Positions 21,135 through 30,487 are shown, counted from the first letter of the stretch. The stretch is 64,000 bases of DNA from Bradyrhizobium sp. AZCC 1610 (GCF_036924515.1 NZ_JAZHRR010000001.1:5923001-5987000); one strand, 5' to 3'. Made by a program: numbers and translations. The notes: a model not told the origin generated them from the letters alone.

Positions 21135-21611
21135 TCAGGAGCCCTGCTCCGGCACGATGACGATATTCGCCTTGAACCCCGCCGTCCGAATATACCCCAA
21201 TAATTTCATCATATCCGTGTAACAGACGTCCTTGTCGCCGCGCAGGTATACCACGCTCTCGGCCTCCGACCGGGTCTCCCGGATCGCCTTGATCTTGGGC
21301 AGCAGGTCGTTGGCCGAAATCAGCGTGTCCCCGAGATAGAGTTCGACGTTCGAATTGCAGGCCCCGCCGGTGCGCTTGACCGACAATGTGAGCGGCGGAG
21401 CGTTGGCCGCGAGCGACTTGCCGCCGCTGGCAACCGGCAGATCGATATCGATGGTCGACGTCATCAGCGGCGCCGCCACCATGAAGATGATGAGCAGCAC
21501 CAGCATCACGTCGACCATCGGCGTGACGTTGATCTCCGCCATCACGGCGGCGCGACGCCGGCCGCGGCGTCCACCGCCGCCACCCGCCGAACCTGCCATG
21601 TTCATCGCCAT
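21135..21611 (-). CDS. tolR: Tol-Pal system protein TolR (ExbD/TolR family)
   Basis: 158 residues. A Gly/Arg-rich cytoplasmic start is followed by AEINVTPMVDVMLVLLIIFM, the conserved transmembrane helix with the functional aspartate, and a periplasmic ExbD-type domain containing LRGDKDVCYTDMMKLLGYIR. It forms the proton channel with TolQ. It lies between tolQ (37-base gap) and tolA (47-base gap). Confidence 0.95.
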   Translation of the reverse strand: MAMNMAGSAGGGGGRRGRRRAAVMAEINVTPMVDVMLVLLIIFMVAAPLMTSTIDIDLPVASGGKSLAANAPPLTLSVKRTGGACNSNVELYLGDTLISANDLLPKIKAIRETRSEAESVVYLRGDKDVCYTDMMKLLGYIRTAGFKANIVIVPEQGS

Positions 21612-21648
21612 GATCTTGATCTCACGATGCGCTCGTCATTTGCCGTCC

Positions 21649-22362
21649 TCACGCCCGCTCGTCGATCTGGCGGGACAGGATGGCGGAAAACTCGTCGGCG
21701 AAGCCTTCCAGCCGCTGCGCCTGCCGGTTCACCTCGGACGTGAACTTATTGTAGAAAATGGTCGCCGGGATGGCGGCGATGAGACCGATAGCGGTCGCAA
21801 ACAGCGCCTCGGCAATGCCGGGCGCCACCACCGCGAGCGAGGTGTTTTTCGAGGCTGCGATCGACTGGAAGCTCGACATGATGCCCCAGACGGTTCCGAA
21901 CAGGCCGACAAAGGGCCCCGCGGAGCCGACCGTCGCCAGCACCAGCAGCCGCCGTTCCAGCCGCTCGACCTCACGCGCGATGGAGACGTTCATCACCTTC
22001 TCGATCCGCATCTGCAGGCCGGCAAAGGAGCGTGACTGGCTCTCGAAGGAGCGCTTCCACTCGCGCATGGCCGCGACGAAACACGCCGCCATCGACTGCG
22101 TCGGTTTGGCTGACAGCGCGCGGTAAAGTTCCTCGATCGACTGACCGGACCAGAACGCCTGTTCGAAGCGGTCCATGGCGCGCTTGGTGCGCGAATAGAG
22201 GAAAATCTTGTCGATCGCGATCGCCCAGACCCAGACCGAGCAGGCCAGGAGTCCCATCATGACCGTTTTCACGACCCAGTGGGCCTGCATGAACAGCGCA
22301 ATCAGCGACACGTCGGCGGAGACCAACGGCAGGGCTGCCGGAGCCACGTCGGCGGGATTCAT
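21649..22362 (-). CDS. tolQ: Tol-Pal system protein TolQ (ExbB/MotA family)
   Basis: 237 residues. The start at 22362 has GAGAGGAT 8 bases upstream and gives the normal TolQ length. Three transmembrane helices are visible, with [17 protein letters not shown] and [20 protein letters not shown] as the conserved channel segments. In related genomes ybgC lies directly upstream; here ybgC is found about 25 kb away, on the same strand and at the expected end of the ruv block. Confidence 0.95.
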   Translation of the reverse strand: MNPADVAPAALPLVSADVSLIALFMQAHWVVKTVMMGLLACSVWVWAIAIDKIFLYSRTKRAMDRFEQAFWSGQSIEELYRALSAKPTQSMAACFVAAMREWKRSFESQSRSFAGLQMRIEKVMNVSIAREVERLERRLLVLATVGSAGPFVGLFGTVWGIMSSFQSIAASKNTSLAVVAPGIAEALFATAIGLIAAIPATIFYNKFTSEVNRQAQRLEGFADEFSAILSRQIDERA

Positions 22363-22768
22363 GAGCGGTATCCTCTCAACGCAAGTGTCCCTATTTTCCT
22401 CCGGGAGCAAATGGCTGCCGGTACCACAGCCGCGCGTCGGGCGCGGCGATTTGCGCCAGCGCGAGAGCCTCTCTTGGTGTCGCATGGGGGGCCCGCCGAA
22501 AGCCGGGCCTTGCTTCCCCTGCCAACATGTCAAAACGAGGGCTATCAGCGCGTCATTCCGTCCCTAACCAGACGCTAAGCATAGTTAACACTTGGTTACT
22601 AAAGGGAAATGTGGCTGCCGTAAATCGAGGCAGGCCGGGCGGTTACAGGGCCCGGGGCCCGGGTTCCATGCCCGGATAAGTGGTCCCGGAAGGTGGCCTC
22701 GCCCTTCGAAACGGCCGCGCCGCGGCTGCCCCCAGGGTGAGCGGATGGAGCGAGGCCAGCTCTCTCCA

Positions 22769-22849
22769 CGTCATTGCGAGCGCAGCGAAGCAATCCATCT
22801 TTCGGTGCATGGGGTGACAATGGATTGCTTCGCTTCGCTCGCAATGACG
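22769..22849. repeat. Palindromic repeat, family R1, copy b
   Basis: Same outer ends as copy a: CGTCATTGCGAG at 22769 and CTCGCAATGACG ending at 22849, with AAGCAATCCAT and ATGGATTGCTT inside. The fold is a long imperfect hairpin. Confidence 0.85.
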
Positions 22850-22889
22850 GTGGATACAGCTTCACGTTCTCGCGGCGCATTGCGCCCGA

Positions 22890-23330
22890 GGTTTGCACTT
22901 GAACTGTACCCTCGAGAACAGAGGGCGCAGGGAAGACCGGGTGCTTGCTGCACCCGCGGTCTCGCGTGCGATTTGCGCAAACAAAACTGCACACGAGCAT
23001 ACAGGGCAGCGGGAGCATTCCGGCCTTCCCTGCGCAATGGCTTTACGGCTTACTTCGAGCTCTCCCCGGTGAACGGCTTTCTTGCCACCGTCGCTACGCA
23101 GAAACTTCTGCGTAGCTTAACGCCAGCACCGCGGCGTCCGGACCACACGACTTCGCCGTACGCTTCAGGCGCGTACGTCTAGCGCGCCCTCCGCGTCCAT
23201 CGCATCTCACCGCACGTTCGTGACGATCGCGAGCGCCCCTCATCTGCCGTGAGACGGGCGGAGTTATGCCGGTGATTTGGCCTGCATGTTAAGCGAAATA
23301 TTTTTGCGCGCCAATCTGGATGACCCAAAT
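22890..23330. repeat. Structured dispersed non-coding element
   Basis: An 11-base inverted repeat, GCGCAGGGAAG at 22925-22935 and CTTCCCTGCGC at 23025-23035, encloses about 90 bases. Further on, GCTACGCAGAA and TTCTGCGTAGC (23090-23120) form a second hairpin. I recognise very similar segments as recurring between genes in Bradyrhizobium-type genomes, but that is memory and not a search. No coding signal is visible. Confidence 0.5.
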
Positions 23331-23569
23331 CGCGTTGAAATGGCTGCTGGAATTCGCCTTTGCGCGCAGCGTCTTTGGCAACCATTGAACGCGCGACGGC
23401 GCAGTCGGTGCTTGCTGTTTTGCCCGTCGGGCAGCGCGGAACAAATTTTGCGACGGCCGGACAACCGCCCTGCTTCAACGCTCGCCTTGTCGCTCGGACG
23501 GGCGTGATCTAAACATGACGCCAACCATAATAAGCGTGCGAGCCTGATCCGCATTCGAGGGAGAAGACA

Positions 23570-24835
23570 ATGAAGGCATTCATGATGGCCGCGGCGGTTG
23601 TTGCCGGCATCGCTGCCAATGCGGCGAATGCCGCGCCACTGCCCGAGGCAAAGCCGGATGACGTGGGATTTTCGCAGCAAAGACTGGCCCGCCTGGACGA
23701 TTTTTTCGCCCGCGAGATCGCCGCGAAACGTGTGCCCGGCGCCGTGGTTGCGATAGCTCGCGACGGAAAGCTCGTTCAGTACAAGGCGTACGGCCAGCTT
23801 GATCCAACCAAAGGCACGCCGATGCCGCTGGATGCCGTGTTCGCGCTTGCCTCCATGACCAAGCCGATGGCCGCCGTCGCGGGCCTGACACTTATGGAAC
23901 AGGGCCGCCTGGCTCTTCAGGCAAAGCTTGCCGACTACTATCCCGCGTTCGCCGAGATGAAGGTCGGCGTACCGCAGGCGGACGGTTCGCTGAAGCTCGA
24001 AGCGCAGGTTTCACCGATCTACATCCACGACCTTTATCGACACACATCCGGCCTGATGTATGGAGGACGCCCGGACAGCTCGAGCCCGGTAGCGCGGCAG
24101 TACCCGGACGGGACGGCGCCGGCGATCGAGGGCGATACGCAGGCGTTCATCGATCGCATCACGAAGCTGCCGCTGGCGCACCAACCGGCGACGGTTTTCG
24201 AGTACGGCTTCTCGATCGATGTGCTCGGCGCGGTTGTTGAAAAGGTGAGCGAGCAGCGGCTTGGCGACTACCTGGCCGGCAATGTGTGGCAACCGCTCGG
24301 CATGAGGGACGCCACGTTCCACCCCACGGAGGCGCAGCGCGCTCGTCTTGCCCGGCCATTTCCCAATGACCCGCTGACGGGCAAGCCGCAGGCGATCAAA
24401 CTTCTCGATACACCAACGAAGTTCGACTGCGGTGGCGCCTGCGCATTTGCAACCGTGGGCGACTACGTACGCTTTGGGCAAATGCTGCTCAATGGCGGCG
24501 AACTCGACGGTCAGCGCATTCTCGGGCCCAAGACCGTGCATCACATGGTCTCCAACCACCTTGGGCCGGAGATCAGGAACAACGTGGCCAACGTGGAGCC
24601 GCATCGCGGTGGTTTTGGCTTCGGCCTTGGAGTGGCCGTGCGCACCAGCGAGGGTCTGTCCTCGGTTCCGGGCAATCCCGGCGAGTTCACCTGGAATGGC
24701 GCTTATGGCACGCAGTTCTTCTGCGACCCGAAGGAGCGCCTTGTCGTCGTCGTGGGAACGGCGGCGCCCGGCGAACTTCGGAAGTACTATCGTGAGCAGG
24801 TCCAAGACATCGTCTACGGCGCCATGGTGCGGTAA
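23570..24835 (+). CDS. Secreted serine hydrolase of the class C beta-lactamase fold
   Basis: 421 residues with a Sec signal cleaved near AANAANA-AP. The SxxK motif is SMTK (Ser95, Lys98). The second motif is YGFS at 212-215, replacing the Y-x-N of true beta-lactamases, and the third position reads WNGAYGT rather than KTG. This combination is typical of esterase or peptidase members of the S12 family, so beta-lactam resistance should not be assumed. GAGGGAGAAG lies just upstream of the ATG. The gene has no obvious operon partner. Confidence 0.88.
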   Translation: MKAFMMAAAVVAGIAANAANAAPLPEAKPDDVGFSQQRLARLDDFFAREIAAKRVPGAVVAIARDGKLVQYKAYGQLDPTKGTPMPLDAVFALASMTKPMAAVAGLTLMEQGRLALQAKLADYYPAFAEMKVGVPQADGSLKLEAQVSPIYIHDLYRHTSGLMYGGRPDSSSPVARQYPDGTAPAIEGDTQAFIDRITKLPLAHQPATVFEYGFSIDVLGAVVEKVSEQRLGDYLAGNVWQPLGMRDATFHPTEAQRARLARPFPNDPLTGKPQAIKLLDTPTKFDCGGACAFATVGDYVRFGQMLLNGGELDGQRILGPKTVHHMVSNHLGPEIRNNVANVEPHRGGFGFGLGVAVRTSEGLSSVPGNPGEFTWNGAYGTQFFCDPKERLVVVVGTAAPGELRKYYREQVQDIVYGAMVR

Positions 24836-24871
24836 GCTTTCTCGCAGACTTTGGTGTACACGGCCCCGGCG

Positions 24872-25636
24872 TCAGGCTGGGACCTCTGTCTCCGGGCAAT
24901 TGGTCAACCGCGCGGGAACGCCGACGGCGGTGCAGCCGGACGGCACGTCATGTTCGACGACCGCGCCGGCGCCGATCTTGGCGAAATCGCCGATGCTGAT
25001 ACCGCCGATAATGGTCGATCCGGCGCTGAGCAAAACGCCCCTGCCGATTTTTGGCGCGCGGTCCGGTTCCGAATGCTTCCGGCCGATGGTGACGTTCTGC
25101 AGGATCGTCACCTCGTCGCCGATCGCGGCGAAAGCACCGATGATGATGCCGGTGGCGTGATCGAGAAACACCGACGTTCCGATCGATGCTGTGGGGTGAA
25201 TGCTGACCTGAAGCTGATCGGACGACAGGCTTTGCAACAGCAACGCCAGATCGCTGCGGCGCTGGCGCCAGAGCCAGTTGGAGACGCGCCAGGCCTGCAG
25301 CGCGACGTAGCCCTTGAAGTTCAACAGCGGCGGCAGAAGTGCCGTCGTCGCGGGGTCGTGAGCGGCGATGCTCTGCAGGTCGCGGCTCGCGGCATCGATC
25401 AGATCGGGTGAACTGCCGAACGCGTCCCGGGCAAGCTGCGCAAACCGCGTACGATCCGCCGGACTCCTGCCGAGCCGCTCGCCGATCTGGTGCGCCAGTG
25501 CGTGAGCGAAGTCAGGATGATCGAGAATGGCCGTTGATAGCGCCGCGCCGAATACCGGGTCGCGCGCCACCGCGCTTTCCGCTTCACGCCGGATCGAGTG
25601 CCAGAGCCGATCGACAGGCATTTCATTCTGGATCAT
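24872..25636 (-). CDS. cysE: Serine O-acetyltransferase
   Basis: 254 residues. An N-terminal helical SATase domain is followed by the left-handed beta-helix of hexapeptide repeats, with HPTASIGTSVFLDHATGIII (the catalytic His in DHATG) and GVLLSAGSTIIGGISIGDFA. It makes O-acetylserine for cysteine synthesis in the cytoplasm. The C-terminus ends NCPETEVPA, without the terminal Ile that locks E. coli CysE into cysteine synthase. It converges with the serine hydrolase gene. Confidence 0.93.
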   Translation of the reverse strand: MIQNEMPVDRLWHSIRREAESAVARDPVFGAALSTAILDHPDFAHALAHQIGERLGRSPADRTRFAQLARDAFGSSPDLIDAASRDLQSIAAHDPATTALLPPLLNFKGYVALQAWRVSNWLWRQRRSDLALLLQSLSSDQLQVSIHPTASIGTSVFLDHATGIIIGAFAAIGDEVTILQNVTIGRKHSEPDRAPKIGRGVLLSAGSTIIGGISIGDFAKIGAGAVVEHDVPSGCTAVGVPARLTNCPETEVPA

Positions 25637-25992
25637 GGCGGCCGCCCCGGATCAGTGCTGGCTCGTAACATATGTCGGCTGTCGAACAACGCCAAACGTC
25701 TGCTTCGGGTCCGAAGCCGAAATGCGAGTGTCCTTCGATCGCCAGGAGTTTTCCCCGCCATCGGGCCGGCTTTGGTAAACGCCTCCGAACACCTGACTAC
25801 CGCTGTCCCCACATCCGGCGCATGTTCGCCATCGGCGGCGTCTCCTTGGCGGTTCCAGAATTAACCTGGATCGCGGACGTAAAGCTTAACTAGCAAGCTT
25901 ACCAAAGGGATTCTGTTGCTCGCTTCCCCAGAGCAACTAACCACTTCGACTACATTGCGAAAGATTTTTGCCCGCTCACAAGGAGCATTGCC
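25637..25992. other. 356-base gap upstream of cysE and the coiled-coil gene
   Basis: No gene is supported here. It must contain the promoters of cysE (leftward) and of the gene at 25993 (rightward). TGTCGG-N18-CGTC at 25673-25700 resembles the ECF42 signal of this window but with the wrong spacing and position. Confidence 0.6.
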
Positions 25993-26478
25993 ATGGTGCA
26001 ATCAACGAAACAGCCGATTTTGGACGTGATCGATATTGAGCGCGAAATCGAGGAAGAATTTCGAAAGCTGCCACCGACTCGCGAACCCCAGCCGACCGAT
26101 TTCGCGCCGCCTTCCGTAAGCGCCCCGGATCTGGCGATGCCGGATTATGTCGAGCATCGCGACGGGGCCACGGAGATCGGCAAGCTGTCGGCGGAAGCGG
26201 TTGTCCGCGAATATGAAGCTGCGGCGAAAGACATCGAGGAGCTAGGCGTTGAGCTGATCGGGCAGGTCAAGCGATGCGAGGCCATGAGCCAGGAGGCGCT
26301 CGCCGTGATCGAGGAGCTGAAGGAAACCGCAGGGCAGTACCGCGAGGAGGCCAAGCGCGTCTTCCTTCAAATCGAGAACTGTTCGTTGGTGACGGCGGAG
26401 GTGCGCAAGACCTGCGCTGCAATGAAGGAAAAGATCGCAGCTCCGGGCAAAATTGAAACTCAAGCCAAAGAGAAGTGA
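25993..26478 (+). CDS. Hypothetical coiled-coil protein
   Basis: 161 residues, cytoplasmic, strongly charged, with AAGGAG 9 bases before the ATG. The first 55 residues are proline-rich and probably disordered. From about residue 65 to 135 the sequence is helical with heptad-like spacing (REYEAAAKDIEELGVELIGQ, then EALAVIEELKETAGQYREEA), so it likely forms a coiled coil. No enzymatic motif is present. It stands alone between cysE and a convergent MFS gene. I do not recognise the family by name. Confidence 0.75.
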   Translation: MVQSTKQPILDVIDIEREIEEEFRKLPPTREPQPTDFAPPSVSAPDLAMPDYVEHRDGATEIGKLSAEAVVREYEAAAKDIEELGVELIGQVKRCEAMSQEALAVIEELKETAGQYREEAKRVFLQIENCSLVTAEVRKTCAAMKEKIAAPGKIETQAKEK

Positions 26479-26544
26479 ACCTCGACACCCGGGGGATGGC
26501 GAGTCCCGGCGCCGACGTATGGATCGTGCTCGCCCTCGCCTATC

Positions 26545-27981
26545 TCAACGGATGGGGGTGACGGCCGGTCGGCAGGTCGCGCTGCTACGTGACGCGACCG
26601 CTTGCGCGGGCAGCAAGGCGAGCGCCGCGACCAGTCCGGCTATCGATGCAATCGCGGCTACCGAAAACAGCCAGACATAACCGATCGCCCATCCGTCGGC
26701 ATGGAGCACCGCGCCGAGAACGGCGATACCGACTGCGAAGCCGGCCTGGCGCATGACGACGGTCACGGCAGATGCCATGCCGGCTTGATCGGGAGGCACC
26801 AGCGCAACGACTGCGCCCGACAGTTGGGGGTGGGCGAGCGCGACACCAAACCCGATGGCGACCATGCCGCAGAGGATCGGAATCATCGGCGGTGCTGCGC
26901 CGCCCGACATGAGCGCGATCGCAATGGCGACGTTGCCCGCTGCCACGATTGCAAGCGCCAGGGCGAAATGCAGCCGCCATCCTATTCGGCCGACAAGCCA
27001 GCCGCCCAACGGCGGCAGGAACAGCATCGGCAGCGTGGCCGTCAGGAGCGCGATACCGGCCACTTCCGAGGACCAGTGGAAGGCCGTCGCGAAGAACAGC
27101 GGCAAATAGACGAGCACCGCCCAATAGCCGACTGAGACGGCGAACAGGAGTATCGCAATCCCGATCATTGCTCGCTGAACGAATACGTCGGGATCGAGGA
27201 TCGGTTTGTCGAGGCGCCTCTGCTGTGTCGCGAATACAGTAAGCAGCAACGCACTCAGCGCGACCCCGCCGGTCAGGTGCGCGATCGAGGTGCGACCGAG
27301 CAGCAGCGCCTCCACCAGCACAGCCAACGCAGTGGTGAGTAGCAGGACACCCAGGATGTCGAGCGGCCGGGGCACCATCTCGCGCACTTCCGGGACCAGC
27401 CGCGGCACGCCCCATGCGACCAAGGCGCAGGCCGGCAAGTTGATGAGGAAGATCCAGCGCCAACCGATCCATGATGAGACAAGGCCACCGATGGTCGGAC
27501 CAAGAGACATGGCGATGCCGGACATGACGCCGAGCCAGGCGAATGCGCGCGTACGCGCCTGCGTTTGCGCATAGACGGTCGCGATCAGCGCGATGCCGCC
27601 GGTCATGATGAATGCGGCTCCAATACCCTGCAGGGCGCGGGCAGCCCATAATGTCGGTCCGTCCCAGGCCATCCCGCACGCCAAGGACGCGAGAGCAAAA
27701 ATGCCGTTGCCGGCGAGCATCGCCCGCCGCCGCCCATACCGATCCGCCAACGCCCCCGCAAAGAGCAAGGCGCCTGTGAACGCCAGGCTGTAGGCGTCCA
27801 TGACCCAGGCATATCCAGCCACGCCGAACCCGAGGTGACGTGCGACCGCCGGCAAGACAATGACCACCGCCGTCACGTCAAAGTTGGCGAGGAAAGCCGC
27901 CATCCCCAGAAGCAGCGCCGGCGCCATGGATGGTGCAGGCTGAGCATTGTCACTGTCGGGCATGTTCGTCGGCGGTTTCAT
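26545..27981 (-). CDS. MFS drug-type exporter, DHA2 (EmrB/QacA) family
   Basis: 478 residues with about 14 hydrophobic helices. The family motifs are LADRYGRRRAMLAGN after helix 2 and GPTIGGLVSSWIGWRWIFLI around helices 5-6. It should be an inner-membrane proton-coupled exporter of small lipophilic compounds. The LysR gene at 28086 is divergent, and the 104 bases between them probably hold the operator; this arrangement suggests that the LysR protein controls the pump. Confidence 0.92.
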   Translation of the reverse strand: MKPPTNMPDSDNAQPAPSMAPALLLGMAAFLANFDVTAVVIVLPAVARHLGFGVAGYAWVMDAYSLAFTGALLFAGALADRYGRRRAMLAGNGIFALASLACGMAWDGPTLWAARALQGIGAAFIMTGGIALIATVYAQTQARTRAFAWLGVMSGIAMSLGPTIGGLVSSWIGWRWIFLINLPACALVAWGVPRLVPEVREMVPRPLDILGVLLLTTALAVLVEALLLGRTSIAHLTGGVALSALLLTVFATQQRRLDKPILDPDVFVQRAMIGIAILLFAVSVGYWAVLVYLPLFFATAFHWSSEVAGIALLTATLPMLFLPPLGGWLVGRIGWRLHFALALAIVAAGNVAIAIALMSGGAAPPMIPILCGMVAIGFGVALAHPQLSGAVVALVPPDQAGMASAVTVVMRQAGFAVGIAVLGAVLHADGWAIGYVWLFSVAAIASIAGLVAALALLPAQAVASRSSATCRPAVTPIR

Positions 27982-28085
27982 CGGGCGATCTCGGAGCTGT
28001 GCGGCGACTACTGGTGTCTTGAGCCGCCGCAGTACGCCAACGCTAATTGTTCACATCGGCATGAATCTCCTTCATAGTCTCGCGC

Positions 28086-29009
28086 ATGCGTGCCCTTCCC
28101 CCTTTTGATGGTTTGATCGCGTTCGACGCGGCTTTGCGTCACCGCAGCATGACGCTCGCGGCTGGTGAGTTGGGGCTCACGCAGAGCGCGATCAGCCACC
28201 GGCTGAAACGGCTCGAGGCCTTTGTCGGCGCGCCGTTGTTGAACCGCACCGGGACCGGCCTTTTGCCGACGCCGGCCGGCGTGACCTTGGCCGAGGGGTT
28301 GGGGCGGATGCTCGACGAGATGGCGGAGCTGCGCGCCCGCTCGCGTGCGACGGTGCAGCCGGCGACGCTAAAAATCGGGCTCGGCTCCGCCCTCGCGGAC
28401 TACTGGCTGGTCAGGCGTCTGCCGGCGTTTGCGTCCGCCCATCCGGACGTGGCGATCGAACTCTTCATCATCGAAAGCGATGTTCAGGCGCGCGCACTTG
28501 ATCTCGACGTGCAAATCCGGTGGCTGCCCAAGGCCAGCGCGCGCGCGACCTCGACCCAACGCCTGCTATTCGACGAGATGGTTTTCCCGGTCGCCACCCC
28601 GTCGCTTCTGCCGCGCGGGCGGCCCTTGAAGGATCCGGGCGCACTCGGCACCTTGCCGATCCTGCACAAGGGTTACGTGGGCCGGAACGATGGCGCGGAG
28701 TGGTCGTGGCCGGTCTGGTTCGAGCGGCTCGGGATCGCGGCTCCCGCTCCGGCCGGGCTTCGCTTCGACAATCTCGGTACCGCAATCGCTGCTGCCTTGC
28801 AGGGCAGCGGCGTCGTCCTGGGCCGGTCACTGCTGGTTCACGATGCCCTCGCGGAGCGGCGACTTTGCCGCGTCGTGTCGTCAGGCTGGGATATGGCGTC
28901 CAGCAAAGCGCATATTGTCCGCTGGCCCGCGGCGCTCGCCAACGACAAACGAGTTGCACGGTTCGTCGCCTGGATTGCAAAGGAGGCGGCGAAAACATCT
29001 CTTCGATGA
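28086..29009 (+). CDS. LysR-family regulator (GcvA-like), divergent to the MFS exporter
   Basis: 307 residues. The N-terminal helix-turn-helix is RSMTLAAGELGLTQSAISHR with KRLEAFVGAPLLNRTG following, as in GcvA-type members. The C-terminal effector domain contains LDVQIRWLPKA and AIAAALQGSGVVLGRSLLV. Divergence from the exporter gene suggests local control plus autoregulation. The effector cannot be deduced. Confidence 0.92.
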   Translation: MRALPPFDGLIAFDAALRHRSMTLAAGELGLTQSAISHRLKRLEAFVGAPLLNRTGTGLLPTPAGVTLAEGLGRMLDEMAELRARSRATVQPATLKIGLGSALADYWLVRRLPAFASAHPDVAIELFIIESDVQARALDLDVQIRWLPKASARATSTQRLLFDEMVFPVATPSLLPRGRPLKDPGALGTLPILHKGYVGRNDGAEWSWPVWFERLGIAAPAPAGLRFDNLGTAIAAALQGSGVVLGRSLLVHDALAERRLCRVVSSGWDMASSKAHIVRWPAALANDKRVARFVAWIAKEAAKTSLR

Positions 29010-29035
29010 AGGCGCGTCACCGCCGATTTCGGGTG

Positions 29036-29076
29036 TGTAAAAAACAAACCGCCCACCTGCTCTCGCAGATGGGCGG
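29036..29076 (-). terminator. Terminator downstream of the DUF2852 gene
   Basis: Inverted repeat CCGCCCACCTG (29049-29059), loop CTCTCG, CAGATGGGCGG (29066-29076), with one mismatch. On the minus strand it is followed by a T-rich stretch. It lies 70 bases after the DUF2852 stop. Confidence 0.75.
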
Positions 29077-29146
29077 CTGTATCGCCATCAGGCATCATGG
29101 GGGCATCACGCCTGAGGCTGAACTCTCACTCGCGACGCTGTTCGCT

Positions 29147-29632
29147 TTAGCCCTGCTGCGGCTGGTCGTTCGGCGGGGTCGGACGCGGCTTGTGCTGCGC
29201 CATGAACTGGTCGAACTCTTCCTTGTCCTTGGCGTGACGCAGGCGGTCGAGGAAATTCTTGAACTCGACCTGCTCTTCCTCGAGCCGGCGCAGGGTTTCC
29301 ATGCGGTACTCGTCGAAGGCGCGGTTGCCGCTCGTGGGCGGACCGAAGCCGAAGCCGCCAAAGCCACGGCCTTCCATGCGATTGCGCATCCGGTCCATCT
29401 TGTACTGCATCCGCTCCATCTTGTTCTGCCAGCGATCACCGTTGCTCCAGCAACCCATTTTTCTGCTCCCTAGTGTGAAAAAGAGGAGGGCAAGCCCGAT
29501 CGGCCACCAAATGATGAAGCCGAGGATGGTCACCGCGATCCAGCCGGGGTGCCAGGGGCTCTCAAGCATATGCGGACGATAGTTCTCTTCCCTCGGGCCG
29601 CGCCATCGATTGACATCTGCGGTGTAGGCCAT
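29147..29632 (-). CDS. DUF2852 membrane protein
   Basis: 161 residues. One hydrophobic region (WIAVTILGFIIWWPIGLALL, about residues 29-48) lies near the N-terminus, then a basic Met/Arg-rich helical part and a charged C-terminal segment (EEEQVEFKNFLDRLRHAKDK). This organisation fits the DUF2852 family, whose function is unknown. I use the ATG at 29632, preceded by GGAGAGG; the ATG at 29644 is also possible. A perfect ATGTAAAT palindrome 35 bases upstream ties it to the neighbouring TetR repressor. Confidence 0.85.
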   Translation of the reverse strand: MAYTADVNRWRGPREENYRPHMLESPWHPGWIAVTILGFIIWWPIGLALLFFTLGSRKMGCWSNGDRWQNKMERMQYKMDRMRNRMEGRGFGGFGFGPPTSGNRAFDEYRMETLRRLEEEQVEFKNFLDRLRHAKDKEEFDQFMAQHKPRPTPPNDQPQQG

Positions 29633-29666
29633 TTCCCTCTCCATGACGGCGATCACGCCGTTGTGA

Positions 29667-29685
29667 ATGTAAATAACATTTACAT
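29667..29685. promoter_or_regulatory. TetR operator upstream of the DUF2852 gene
   Basis: ATGTAAAT-AAC-ATTTACAT, a perfect 8-3-8 palindrome located between the TetR stop codon side and the DUF2852 start. A near-copy overlaps the TetR start codon. Confidence 0.8.
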
Positions 29686-29741
29686 ACCTAAACCATCCAC
29701 GATTTTTGTCAAGCGGGCGGCTCGCCGCACCGTCGAAAATT

Positions 29742-30470
29742 TTATTTGGGAGTTCCCCAAGGGCCTGAAGGTCCACCGCCGGCAGGCGGCACCGGTGGCG
29801 GGCCTGGCGGCTTCTGGTCCGTTGGCCGGCGGTCGGTCGGGAAGCCGAGGCCGCGCAGGTAAATCAGCACTTCGGCTTCCAGCAGTTCCTCCGGCGACAT
29901 CGGCAGTTTTCGCCGCGCGGCGTCGCCGCGGCCGAACAGCGACGCGACCCCGTGCGACATCGACCATATATGCAGCGCCATCATCATCGCCGGCGGCCGC
30001 GGCATGCCGGGCGGCGCCAGCGCAGCAAGTCGCTCGGCAGCAGCCCGGATGATGGCGAAGGCACGCTCACTGGCAGCCATCAATGTAGGATTTAAATCGA
30101 CCGGAATGCCGGATTCGAACATCGCCGAATAGAACGCGGGCTCGTTGCGCGCGAAGGCGAGATAGGCCTTGCCGACCCGTTCGAACGCCGTAACCGTATC
30201 CGGCCGGCCGTCGTCCCAAGCCTGCGTCAGCAGCGCTTCGAACTGCTCGAAGCCACGTTGGGCGATCGAGGACAGCAGTTCCTCGCGGTCGCGGAAATGC
30301 CGGTAGGGCGCAGCGGGGCTGACGCCGGCCATCCGCGCGGCGTCGGCGAAGGTGAAACCGGCCGCGCCTTTTTCGGCAATCAGGCCGAGCGCCGCTTGCA
30401 GCAGAGCCTCTTTCAAATTGCCGTGGTGGTAGCCGCGCTCGCTGCGGCCTTGGTCCTTTCGCCAGCTCAT
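29742..30470 (-). CDS. TetR-family repressor of the DUF2852 gene (inferred)
   Basis: 242 residues. The DNA-binding domain is FTFADAARMAGVSPAAPYRH with FRDREELLSSIAQ, preceded by a basic GYHHGNLKEALLQAA. The C-terminal ligand domain includes FYSAMFESGIPVDLNPTL, as in the TetR_C_33 type. The last 30 residues are Pro/Gly-rich and probably disordered. The operator overlapping its start codon implies autorepression. The downstream DUF2852 gene carries the same operator. Confidence 0.9.
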   Translation of the reverse strand: MSWRKDQGRSERGYHHGNLKEALLQAALGLIAEKGAAGFTFADAARMAGVSPAAPYRHFRDREELLSSIAQRGFEQFEALLTQAWDDGRPDTVTAFERVGKAYLAFARNEPAFYSAMFESGIPVDLNPTLMAASERAFAIIRAAAERLAALAPPGMPRPPAMMMALHIWSMSHGVASLFGRGDAARRKLPMSPEELLEAEVLIYLRGLGFPTDRRPTDQKPPGPPPVPPAGGGPSGPWGTPK

Positions 30471-30487
30471 GTGAAAGGCTTTTACAT
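30469..30487. promoter_or_regulatory. TetR operator overlapping the repressor start codon
   Basis: ATGTGAAA-GGC-TTTTACAT, the same 8-3-8 layout as the site at 29667 with one arm mismatch. It overlaps the ATG at 30468-30470. Confidence 0.75.

Larger units (their letters stand above)
22363..23569. other. 1.2-kb stretch without a convincing gene
   Basis: It contains the tolQ leader, repeat copy R1b (22769-22849) and a structured element at about 22890-23330 listed separately. Open frames here overlap the palindromes and have no ribosome binding site, so I do not call them. The last 200 bases should include the promoter of the serine hydrolase at 23570. Confidence 0.6.

Noticed and set aside
22592..23182. 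196-codon open frame in the gap before the serine hydrolase
   Set aside because: It runs across palindromic repeat R1b and the structured element and has no ribosome binding site.
23570..24835. Beta-lactamase resistance gene
   Set aside because: YxN is replaced by YGFS and KTG is absent, so an esterase or peptidase role is more likely.
25673..25700. TGTCGG-N18-CGTC on the plus strand
   Set aside because: Spacing is 18 rather than 17, and it lies about 290 bases from the next plus-strand gene; likely chance.
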